From NCBI GenBank assembly GCA_002414705.1, contig DIAL01000029.1, positions 1 through 5,527 on the forward strand: a stretch of 5,527 nt of DNA, written 5' to 3'. Below are positions 1 through 5,527 of the stretch, piece after piece. A model generated the notes under the pieces. It did not search any database. It was not told the origin of the DNA and saw only the letters and a list, made by a program, of their open reading frames with translations. The position numbers and the translations under genes are program-made. This DNA is from Flavobacteriaceae bacterium UBA5079 (GTDB taxonomy: Bacteria > Bacteroidota > Bacteroidia > Flavobacteriales > Flavobacteriaceae). The stretch's first letter is position 1. Each line of letters begins with the position of its first letter.

Positions 1-3000
1 AGGCTAAGAAAAATAAAAAGAAACTTAATAACGTAGATGAATCTGCAGCATTAAAAGATCAAATTAGACTTGAAGTTAAAGCAGCTAATGATTCTAAGAA
101 AGATCAAACAACAAGACGTAAGTCTTTAGCAGCTGCTTTAAAGGCTTTACAGAAAGCTGGTAAAATTACTACTGGTAAAATGACTCAGTTAATTAATAAA
201 GTTTCTGGTGTTAATTTAAATAACCCTCTCAACGTTGCAAAGGTTTTAAATTTTGCAGAAAAAGTTAACAATGATGCAAATGCAATCAAGAAAATTAATG
301 ATGCAAAGGCTAAACAACGTAGTATAAAAAAATCAGTAAAAGGTGCTGAGGCTAATGTGCAGGTAGCAGTAAAACAGTTTCTTGATATTGATATTGATTT
401 AGTTTCTGATATAGATGCATACAACGCCAAAGCACAAACTATTATTGATGGTTTAAAAAAATCAAAAGGAAATAAAGATGGAAAGCTTATAACAGCAGAA
501 AGTGTTGATATAAAATCTTTAGATAAATTTTCTAATGATGCAATAAAAAAACAAGAGAAAATATTAAGAGAAGCTGAAGCTCAATCTTTCCGTGATTTGA
601 CAGGATTAAATTCTAATGAATTAACATTAGTTGAAATGCGTAATATTATTCACGATCAAAAAGTAAAAGAAGCAGAGAATAAGAAAGATACTCCTCCTAC
701 TCCTCCAGGTATAGCTGCTGATTTAATTAATAAGGCAACTAAAAAAGCTTTTAACACATATAAGTCTATTGTTGATAGTCTTATAAATGATCAAGTTGAT
801 CCATTTACTGGTGAGAAAATTAAAGTAGATGCTGCTAAACAAGAAATTGTACGTAAGTTTATGAATATTGATTTAGATTTAATGAGTCAATCACAAAAAC
901 TACAAGCATTAGATTCAATGATTAATTTTGCTACTAACCAAACTACTGGTGGAATGGCACTTATTGTTGCAGTAGATACTGCAAATAAAAATATAATTAC
1001 AACTAAGAAAAAAGGTTTAATAGCAAGACAATTAAAAACATATATGTCTACAAGAGTTGGTTCAGCTTGGAATACCTGGTTAGCACAATTACCTCTTCAA
1101 CTTGAGAGTATGTTCAAAGGACAATCTGGAGCTTTGTCTTTTGAAAAGTTAAGTGGTTTTATGAAAATAAGAAGAGGTGCTGCTAAAGCTGAAAAAATTA
1201 CTAATAACATAAGCGATTTATATGCTGCGACTTTTATAACAAATGTAGGTAATGTTTTTAAAGCTGGTAAAGAAAGATTTCTGGATAAAGAAAGAACTAA
1301 TCCTAACGGTAAACCATTTACTGATATAAGTAATGATCAAGAACGAGGTATGTTTGCTTTTATGAGAAGAACTGTTATAGGTACAAAATCAGAACAACAG
1401 ACAGAATTTAATAGAAGAAAAAAGTTAGTAGAAGAATCTATTAGAGCATTAGAGGCAGATGGTCAAACTGAGTTAGCTAAAGTAGCTAGAGAAGTTTTTA
1501 ATAAATTTGTTAAAGATTCTAAAGATATTAATGATCTTAGTAAGGGTGTAGATCCTGTAAACATAGCTGCTGTTGAGTTTATGCAAGATCAATGGGCACA
1601 AAAACGAGTAGCATTAGAAAATGTTTCATTAAATGTTTATAATAAAGTATTAGGAAAAGATATAAATTATATACCTGATTCCATTAATAGAATAAAATTA
1701 GAAGACGATATACCTAAACTTGGTGAACCAGTTTTTCAAGCTCATTCTGAAAGTATTTATGATAAAAAAACTGGCGTTTTAATAGAGGCAAAAAAACCAA
1801 CGGAATTAACAAATAGAGTTGTAAGTTTTGCTTTTGATAGTCAGAATATTAGAAAATTAAAAGCTGCACTAACAGATATAGAAACTGCAGAAGGTATTGC
1901 ACAGTTAAAAGCATTTATAGAAAATCCAGAATTTAAAAATATTATTCCTGATCTTGATAACAGAGAAGCAATAAAGAAAAGGTTCAATGAATATGTTAAT
2001 GCTAAAAGAGGTGTAAGTACTGATGTAAAATCAGATAAAGAAACCAAGAAATACTTAGCTGGATTAAATAGGTTAGCTGGACTGGGAGTGTCCAGAGTAC
2101 TTGGTGGTCCTACTCAGTATTTAAAACAATTAACACCTCTAGTTAATACGCTTATAAATTTATTTACTGCTAAGGGTATCGCTTCTTCAATTCAAGGAAT
2201 TCGATTAGCAACTACAAATAAAGATGCTATGAAATGGATAGAAAATTTAGGTGTAGATGTTTCGAATCGTGGTTTACAAGCGACAACAAACTTAGAAGGA
2301 AGTAATACAAAATTAGATAACTCATCACGTAATAAATTTAATAGATTTATGAGTGGAGTTGATGTAGCACAAAAATTTTGGCTTCAAAAGTTCTTAGTTA
2401 AGCCTGATTTATTTGCAGCAAGAGCTTCTTTTATGGCTTATTATGTTAATGATTTAAAAAAACAAGGTATTGAAACTAGCGGTATTGATTGGAAAACTCA
2501 TAAAGAGAATACAAGGGCAGCTGAATATGCTCAGCAACAACTAGGTAGACAACAGAATACTTCTGATGCTGACTTACAAGGTAAACTTTTTTCCAGTAAA
2601 AAGGTTGGTCCACAAATATTAAGAAAAGTTTTTTTCCCATTTGCTAACTTTTTAATTAATCAAAAGAGTAGAATGCTTGCAGATATAAGTGTGTTGTCAC
2701 AAAAAACTGGACCAACAACTCAAGATAAGATAGCGGCAACAAGATCTTTAGCTGGGTTAATTGGTGAATCAGTAGCCTTTAATGCATTAGGATTATTGAT
2801 AACTCAAACGTTGGCAAATCTAACAGCTCTTGGTGATGATGATGAAGAAAAACAAACAAAAGATTTTGAAAATAGAAAAAAAGGTAGAGCAGGAAATATA
2901 ATTACTGATATTGTATCTCCAATACCAGCAGCAAATCCAGTTGTTCTAAAAGGAATTAATGCTATGATTGAAACTTTTAGTGACGAAGAAAAACCGTATC

Positions 3001-3386
3001 AATTTTTTGAGGGAAATAGACAAGGGGTTTTAGATAGATTAGGTGTTTTAGGGATTGGACTAAAAGCTGGAGAACAAATATATGATCTGTTTGTTTTAGG
3101 TGTAACTGGTAAATACACAGACAATTATGGTGGTAAGAAAGAAATAGATCCTATGTATAAAGATTCGGTTAAAATGCAATCAGTTATTTATATGATGTAT
3201 GTATTAGGTTTGTTACCATCCGAAACAGGTACAGTTGTAAACAATAACATAAAAAGTTACAAACGTAGGGGTGTAACAAAACCAATGGTAATAGATGTGC
3301 CTACAAAGAAAAAGAAAAAGAAAAAGAGAAAAATAAAAGATTCTGGTCCTATATTTAAAAAAAATAAGTCAGGTGGATTGTTTTAA
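1..3386 (+). CDS. Giant phage protein, likely polyvalent/internal virion type (5' partial)
   Basis: Codons are in frame from base 3 and stop with TAA at 3384-3386, giving 1127 visible residues. The first Met is at 180, but 59 codons before it are open and share the same Lys/Ala/Leu-rich composition, so the true start is left of the window. Numbering from the Met at 180: residues 1-170 are helical and Lys-rich; a motif F-[LM]-[DN]-I-D-[IL]-D-L-[VM]-S occurs at 67-76 and 227-236; an aromatic/Leu stretch (SAWNTWLAQLPLQL) lies near 295-310; FFPFANFLINQK is at 818-829; a hydrophobic segment spans about 851-887 and is followed by an acidic run; a second one is near 999-1015; polylysine follows at about 1043-1051. 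No catalytic motif was seen. Size, helical low-complexity sequence and C-terminal hydrophobic segments resemble large phage proteins that are packaged or ejected with DNA. That role is inferred; the coding call is firm. Confidence 0.9.
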   Translation, partial: AKKNKKKLNNVDESAALKDQIRLEVKAANDSKKDQTTRRKSLAAALKALQKAGKITTGKMTQLINKVSGVNLNNPLNVAKVLNFAEKVNNDANAIKKINDAKAKQRSIKKSVKGAEANVQVAVKQFLDIDIDLVSDIDAYNAKAQTIIDGLKKSKGNKDGKLITAESVDIKSLDKFSNDAIKKQEKILREAEAQSFRDLTGLNSNELTLVEMRNIIHDQKVKEAENKKDTPPTPPGIAADLINKATKKAFNTYKSIVDSLINDQVDPFTGEKIKVDAAKQEIVRKFMNIDLDLMSQSQKLQALDSMINFATNQTTGGMALIVAVDTANKNIITTKKKGLIARQLKTYMSTRVGSAWNTWLAQLPLQLESMFKGQSGALSFEKLSGFMKIRRGAAKAEKITNNISDLYAATFITNVGNVFKAGKERFLDKERTNPNGKPFTDISNDQERGMFAFMRRTVIGTKSEQQTEFNRRKKLVEESIRALEADGQTELAKVAREVFNKFVKDSKDINDLSKGVDPVNIAAVEFMQDQWAQKRVALENVSLNVYNKVLGKDINYIPDSINRIKLEDDIPKLGEPVFQAHSESIYDKKTGVLIEAKKPTELTNRVVSFAFDSQNIRKLKAALTDIETAEGIAQLKAFIENPEFKNIIPDLDNREAIKKRFNEYVNAKRGVSTDVKSDKETKKYLAGLNRLAGLGVSRVLGGPTQYLKQLTPLVNTLINLFTAKGIASSIQGIRLATTNKDAMKWIENLGVDVSNRGLQATTNLEGSNTKLDNSSRNKFNRFMSGVDVAQKFWLQKFLVKPDLFAARASFMAYYVNDLKKQGIETSGIDWKTHKENTRAAEYAQQQLGRQQNTSDADLQGKLFSSKKVGPQILRKVFFPFANFLINQKSRMLADISVLSQKTGPTTQDKIAATRSLAGLIGESVAFNALGLLITQTLANLTALGDDDEEKQTKDFENRKKGRAGNIITDIVSPIPAANPVVLKGINAMIETFSDEEKPYQFFEGNRQGVLDRLGVLGIGLKAGEQIYDLFVLGVTGKYTDNYGGKKEIDPMYKDSVKMQSVIYMMYVLGLLPSETGTVVNNNIKSYKRRGVTKPMVIDVPTKKKKKKKRKIKDSGPIFKKNKSGGLF
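3305..3333 (+). repeat. Homopurine hexanucleotide repeat encoding a polylysine tail
   Basis: An uninterrupted A/G tract contains three perfect tandem AAAAAG units (3309-3326) with similar flanks. It encodes the run of lysines near the C-terminus of the giant protein. Tandem short units of this kind can gain or lose copies by polymerase slippage. A six-base unit would keep the reading frame, so only tail length would change. The basic tail could bind DNA, but that is inference. Confidence 0.6.
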
Positions 3387-3767
3387 TCTATGATGTAACT
3401 CAGCGTGACATCTGGCACATAATACTAAACACTTTTGTATTTCTTTTAATATAGATTCTTTAGAGAATCCTTGAGTTGGACCTTCACTAACATTAAATAA
3501 TTTGTCTTTGTTGTGATGATGAAATTCTATAGCTCGAATTGAAAAAGTTTTGTGTGTTTCTTTTGAATAGTTACACACAGAACAAGACAATAATTCTTTA
3601 TAGTCTGTTAACCATTTTTTTAATTTGTTTCTTCTATCAACTTTTTTCTTTTGGAAACATACTTTACAATCAGTTCTAATGTATTTAATTCCATCTTTGT
3701 GATACTCACTTATTTTTTTAAGAGAATTACAGGATTTACAAACTTTTTGTTTAGGTTTAGAACTCAT
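3369..3767 (-). CDS. HNH endonuclease with N-terminal zinc finger
   Basis: The 132-aa protein has the layout of small free-standing phage HNH nucleases. The N-terminal zinc finger uses C10-x2-C13 and C34-x2-C37. The core has a second zinc pair set, C62-x2-C65 and C117-x2-C120. These enclose the motif I-E-F-H-H-H (80-85), which supplies the first histidines, and C-x-x-C-H-A-E-L-H-H (117-126), which supplies the last. Such enzymes cut or nick double-stranded DNA with one metal ion and often act as homing endonucleases. The ATG at 3765-3767 overlaps the end of the upstream 62-aa gene by 11 bp, with AGAGG directly abutting the start, so translation may be coupled. Its 3' end overlaps the convergent giant gene by 18 bp. 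All metal and catalytic positions look intact. Whether it acts in homing, packaging or host attack cannot be told. Confidence 0.9.
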   Translation of the reverse strand: MSSKPKQKVCKSCNSLKKISEYHKDGIKYIRTDCKVCFQKKKVDRRNKLKKWLTDYKELLSCSVCNYSKETHKTFSIRAIEFHHHNKDKLFNVSEGPTQGFSKESILKEIQKCLVLCARCHAELHHRLKQST

Positions 3768-3945
3768 CCTCTGTTAATTTCTGCGTATCACGCAAAACAG
3801 ATATTAGTTCTCTGATATTATTGTTTAGAGTAGTATTGTCTTCATCCATTAAAGATTCATAAATATCATCTGTCAATAAATTAATATTTGACATCAATAA
3901 ATTTATATAATTAATAGTGTTATGACTGTTTTTTTTAACTGACAT
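3757..3945 (-). CDS. Small helical hypothetical protein (62 aa)
   Basis: I do not recognise a family. The protein is polar and probably all-helical, with an Asn/Ser/Lys-rich N-terminus, a central segment rich in Ile and Leu (about 11-32) and an acidic end (TEDEF). There are no cysteines, no signal peptide and no membrane segment. The ATG at 3943-3945 follows a run of seven A on the coding strand and has no Shine-Dalgarno motif. A later Met at residue 18 is possible, but the first start leaves the shorter gap to the upstream gene. The end overlaps the HNH gene by 11 bp, supporting cotranscription. The call rests on operon position, the absence of other genes here and phage-like codon use. A role as a small phage accessory protein is a guess. 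Confidence 0.65.
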   Translation of the reverse strand: MSVKKNSHNTINYINLLMSNINLLTDDIYESLMDEDNTTLNNNIRELISVLRDTQKLTEDEF

Positions 3946-4003
3946 TTTTTTAGATCACTATAATCTACAAAATATTTTTTATCAGTTATAAAAAACTTAT
4001 TAA
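3946..4003 (-). promoter_or_regulatory. A/T-rich leader before the last two genes; weak promoter candidate
   Basis: This 58-bp gap is one of only two in the right-hand block. On the - strand it holds TATAGT about 13 bases before the ATG of the 62-aa gene, and ATATTTTG just before that. The first is one mismatch from a TATAAT -10 box, and the second is one base short of the Bacteroidota TAnnTTTG element. An inverted repeat TAGAT-7 nt-ATCTA lies at 3951-3967. None of these is strong, and in DNA this AT-rich such matches arise by chance, so promoter activity is only a possibility. Confidence 0.2.
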
Positions 4004-4243
4004 CTAATCTTCTCTGTCAATGTAGTAAATTAGATCTTTTCCCAACTTAGGATCTATTTTTTGTATTGCTCTATAAATTGATTTAGACTTACTTCTTGTG
4101 TCTTTTTTGTCTTTTTTTGATGAGTCAAGACCTAATTCGGTATACATATGAGCATCAATCCTAAACAATTCGTCTATTTTTTTGCTAACTGACCAAGATT
4201 TGAATTCTGTAATTTTTTCTATATCAGCATATTTATATTCCAT
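4004..4243 (-). CDS. Hypothetical basic protein (79 aa)
   Basis: No family is recognised. The protein starts MEYKYADIEKITEFKSW, has a strongly basic/polar middle (KKDKKDTRSKSKS, about 43-55) and ends with an acidic tail. It looks like a small soluble helical protein; no cysteine pairs, signal peptide or membrane helix are present. The ATG at 4241-4243 is one base after the stop of the DnaA-like gene (coding strand TAA-A-ATG), which argues for tight coupling and a shared role or at least a shared transcript. The basic middle would suit nucleic acid binding, but that is inferred from charge only. TAG at 4004-4006 ends it, and 58 bp follow before the next gene. Confidence 0.75.
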   Translation of the reverse strand: MEYKYADIEKITEFKSWSVSKKIDELFRIDAHMYTELGLDSSKKDKKDTRSKSKSIYRAIQKIDPKLGKDLIYYIDRED

Positions 4244-4244
4244 T

Positions 4245-4598
4245 TTAAGTTTTTTTAATTGTTAATAACTCTGACTCTAATATAGTAATTTTTTCCCATA
4301 ATAATTCTACTTCAGTTTTTTTGCCACCAACACGTGTTATTATTCTATCGTGTAAGTTTTTAAAATTAGGTTCTGTCTTTAAAATAAATTCATAATGTCT
4401 CAGACTATGAAGAACTGTTGCGTGGTTTTTTCCTCCACATAAGTTACCTATTTCTTGATAAGATAATCGGTGTGCATTTCTTAAAATAAAAAATAATATT
4501 CTTCTAGCATCTACATATCTTCTTTTACGTGATTTGTTTAAAATATCATTAAGCTTTGTTTCCTCCTCTATTACTTCAACTATTTTTACTAAGTTCAT
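4245..4598 (-). CDS. Stand-alone DnaA domain IV DNA-binding protein
   Basis: The 117-aa protein matches the C-terminal DNA-binding domain of the bacterial initiator DnaA and nothing else of it: domains I-III, including the AAA+ ATPase, are absent. The domain runs from about residue 12 to 72. It holds the basic loop and first helices (KSRKRRYVDARRILFF, 22-37), the helix-turn-helix (LSYQEIGNLCGGKNHATVLHSLR, 45-67) and a following helix. Compared with E. coli GGRDHTTV, this protein has GGKNHATV: the central His (59) and Thr (61) are kept, while R432, D433 and T435 are replaced by K, N and A. R399 aligns with R32. The last 25 residues look like a Leu/Glu coiled coil, perhaps for dimerisation. It may bind a phage origin or DnaA-box-like sites, or act as a repressor. 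Its start lies within the end of the upstream gene (23-bp overlap). Confidence 0.9.
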   Translation of the reverse strand: MNLVKIVEVIEEETKLNDILNKSRKRRYVDARRILFFILRNAHRLSYQEIGNLCGGKNHATVLHSLRHYEFILKTEPNFKNLHDRIITRVGGKKTEVELLWEKITILESELLTIKKT

Positions 4599-4914
4599 TA
4601 TTGTTTTTTATATGTTTATCTAAACTTATTTGATCTAAATATAAATCTATATCTATTTCATATATATCTATTAGTACTATTGGATGATCTTCTTCTGTGA
4701 AATAATCTATCATAAAAAAAAATGGATTGTCATCATTATCATTTACATATCCAGAAATATTATCTATGTCTCCGTGAGTTTCACGTATATCTCTAATTCC
4801 ATCTATAACTTTTGCTATTTTTACAGCTGTAGAAGAACGTAATTCTTTCATCTGATAAATAAAGTAATCATCTAATTCAAATTCATCCTCTGTATATTTC
4901 TGTTTCAATTCCAT
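4576..4914 (-). CDS. Acidic hypothetical protein (112 aa)
   Basis: Not recognised. The protein is strongly acidic. An N-terminal helical part (about 10-50, including YQMKELRSSTAVKIAKVIDGIRDI) is followed by a section of likely beta strands rich in Asp, Ile and aromatics (GYVNDNDDNPFFFMIDYF, then PIVLIDIYEIDIDLYL), and an Asn/Lys tail. There are no cysteines, signal peptide or membrane helix. The ATG at 4912-4914 overlaps the end of the nuclease gene by 32 bp. An alternative start is Met22 (4849-4851), which would remove the overlap but discard a plausible acidic leader. Its 3' end overlaps the DnaA-like gene by 23 bp, so it sits inside one transcript. Helix-then-strand order loosely recalls RelE-fold proteins or acidic phage inhibitors and DNA mimics, but no signature supports either. 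Confidence 0.75.
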   Translation of the reverse strand: MELKQKYTEDEFELDDYFIYQMKELRSSTAVKIAKVIDGIRDIRETHGDIDNISGYVNDNDDNPFFFMIDYFTEEDHPIVLIDIYEIDIDLYLDQISLDKHIKNNNELSKNS

Positions 4915-5122
4915 TGTCGTTTAATTCTTTCATTCTATATTTTTGCAATGGAGATACAACTCCTTTCTCAGTTTTTATTTCTGAAAATATTACTCCAGAA
5001 TCTGGAGGTATAGCTAATACATCTGGTATACCATTAGTGTTGGTCTTAATTAATTTAATTACGTAGTAACCTAGTTCTTGAAACTCTTTAATTCTTTTCG
5101 CTTGTATCTGTTGCTCTGTCAT
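4883..5122 (-). CDS. VRR-NUC type PD-(D/E)XK nuclease
   Basis: The 79-aa protein is a minimal VRR-NUC domain, a family of Mg2+-dependent nucleases of the restriction-endonuclease fold found alone in many phages and fused in eukaryotic FAN1. The visible core is G-I-P-D at 31-34, E-I-K at 48-50 and S-P-L-Q at 57-60, giving the expected catalytic set D34, E48, K50 and Q60. The N-terminal helix (EQQIQAKRIKEFQELGYY) and the closing GIETEIYR strand are also typical. Phage members are about this size and may act on branched or flap DNA, as Holliday-junction resolvases do. The ATG at 5120-5122 has no Shine-Dalgarno motif and follows a 45-bp gap containing a 16-bp palindrome. The end overlaps the next gene by 32 bp. 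All core residues look intact; exact substrate is unknown. Confidence 0.9.
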   Translation of the reverse strand: MTEQQIQAKRIKEFQELGYYVIKLIKTNTNGIPDVLAIPPDSGVIFSEIKTEKGVVSPLQKYRMKELNDNGIETEIYRG

Positions 5123-5127
5123 TAGAT

Positions 5128-5167
5128 AAAGATACGTATCTTTTTGGGTACGTTGTCGTATCTTTTT
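5128..5167. promoter_or_regulatory. 16-bp perfect palindrome plus 22-bp-spaced direct repeat; candidate operator or mRNA structure
   Basis: In the gap between helicase and VRR-NUC gene, AAAGATACGTATCTTT (5128-5143) reads identically on both strands. The right part, CGTATCTTTTT (5135-5145), recurs exactly at 5157-5167, which is 22 bp away, about two helical turns. Arms 5128-5136 and 5157-5165 can instead pair as a 9-bp stem with a 20-nt loop in the transcript, just before the nuclease start codon. It could be a protein-binding site for a dimer or an RNA structure controlling translation or processing. It is not a classic terminator, because no clear U-tract follows the stem in the direction of the genes. 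Confidence 0.45.
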
Positions 5168-5527
5168 CTAGCATTGCAAATCTTTCTTAAAATGTCTTAA
5201 TGTATAATCTTTTTTCTTTGTAACTGCTTTATATATTTTATCTTCTATTCCGTTTTTAGAAAATATCCAATAGACATCACTATGTACTGTATCTTTTGTA
5301 GTCATACGATCTCTTGATTGCCAATAACTTGTAGCACTAAAGTCTATATTTAAATAAACTAACGCTGATGCATTTCGTAATGAAATCCCTTCACGACCAC
5401 TAACTATTTGTAAGGCTATAGTTTTATCTGTATTATTAAATTCAGTTAACTCTGTACATAATTTATCTCCGTACACTTGTTTTAAAATATTTAACTCTTC
5501 TTTGAATTTATAAAATATTCCTATTTT
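5168..5527 (-). CDS. SF2/SNF2-like DNA helicase, C-terminal part (5' partial)
   Basis: The last 119 codons of a helicase gene are visible, ending with TAG at 5168-5170. The frame is open to the right edge. A GTG at 5474-5476 is not the start, because the 17 codons before it encode IFYKFKEEL, the expected helicase motif IV strand. Visible residues 43-51 hold motif V (SGREGISLR) and 70-74 hold motif VI (QSRDR, with the arginine finger), followed by a conserved VYWIFSKNGIEDKIYKAV segment. Together these form the second RecA-like domain of a superfamily 2, SNF2-like phage helicase that uses ATP to translocate on DNA. The N-terminal half with the Walker A and DExx motifs would lie outside the window. 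It is the first visible gene of the - strand array and probably works in phage replication or recombination. The protein stops soon after domain 2, with no extra C-terminal domain. Confidence 0.88.
   Translation of the reverse strand, partial: KIGIFYKFKEELNILKQVYGDKLCTELTEFNNTDKTIALQIVSGREGISLRNASALVYLNIDFSATSYWQSRDRMTTKDTVHSDVYWIFSKNGIEDKIYKAVTKKKDYTLRHFKKDLQC

Noticed and set aside
185..430. 81-codon open frame on the - strand
   Set aside because: It lies wholly opposite the giant gene, whose frame is continuous, and its sequence is a low-complexity antisense reading without family features.
1841..2047. 68-codon open frame on the - strand
   Set aside because: Antisense shadow of the giant gene; hydrophobic/Ser-rich as expected from reverse reading of Lys/Asn/Glu-rich codons.
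3392..3412. Inverted repeat GATGT/ACATC after the + strand stop as a terminator
   Set aside because: Only a 5-bp stem with an 11-nt loop and no adjacent T-run; it lies in codons for the HNH nuclease active site and is explained by coding.
3782..3794. Perfect hairpin TGCGT-ATC-ACGCA
   Set aside because: A 5-bp stem within the coding sequence of the 62-aa gene, with no T-run; probably chance.
4576..4914. RelE-like toxin
   Set aside because: The helix-then-strand order is only loosely similar; the protein is acidic, lacks the usual basic residues and has no adjacent antitoxin-like gene.
5474..5476. GTG as start of the helicase-like gene
   Set aside because: The frame continues upstream to the window edge and encodes a recognisable helicase motif IV, so the gene is truncated by the window.
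1..5527. Consensus DnaA boxes (TTATnCACA) as targets of the DnaA-like protein
   Set aside because: None was seen by eye on either strand; an origin, if any, lies elsewhere or uses another site.

Overview
The window is very AT-rich, tightly packed DNA. It looks like part of a tailed-phage genome or a prophage of that type. Two gene blocks converge near 3370-3386. The left 3.4 kb, on the + strand, is the 3' part of one very large gene whose protein has no recognisable enzymatic domain. It is rich in Lys, Ala and Asn, has two short copies of one sequence motif, hydrophobic stretches near the C-terminus and a polylysine tail. This resembles the giant 'polyvalent' or internal-virion proteins of phages. 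The frame is open to the left edge, so the real start lies outside the window.

The right 2.1 kb, on the - strand, is a compact array of small genes read right to left. In transcription order it holds: the C-terminal part of an SF2/SNF2-like helicase (open to the right edge), a stand-alone VRR-NUC type PD-(D/E)XK nuclease, an unknown acidic 112-aa protein, a stand-alone DnaA domain IV protein (DNA-binding domain only, no ATPase), two unknown small proteins (79 and 62 aa), and an HNH endonuclease with an extra N-terminal zinc finger. Four of the junctions overlap or are 1 bp apart, as in a phage early/replication operon. Helicase, nuclease and DnaA-like protein together point to DNA replication or recombination. 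The HNH gene at the block boundary looks like a mobile passenger.

No tRNA, rRNA, CRISPR, insertion sequence or integrase is visible, and no non-coding stretch exceeds 60 bp. The two real gaps are 5123-5167, which holds a perfect 16-bp palindrome plus an 11-bp direct repeat with 22-bp spacing, and 3946-4003, an A/T-rich leader. Start codons are mostly preceded by A-rich sequence without a clear Shine-Dalgarno motif. Opposed structural and replication blocks and weak ribosome-binding sites fit phages of Bacteroidota (for example crAss-like phages) or AT-rich marine bacteria. The host cannot be fixed from this window.
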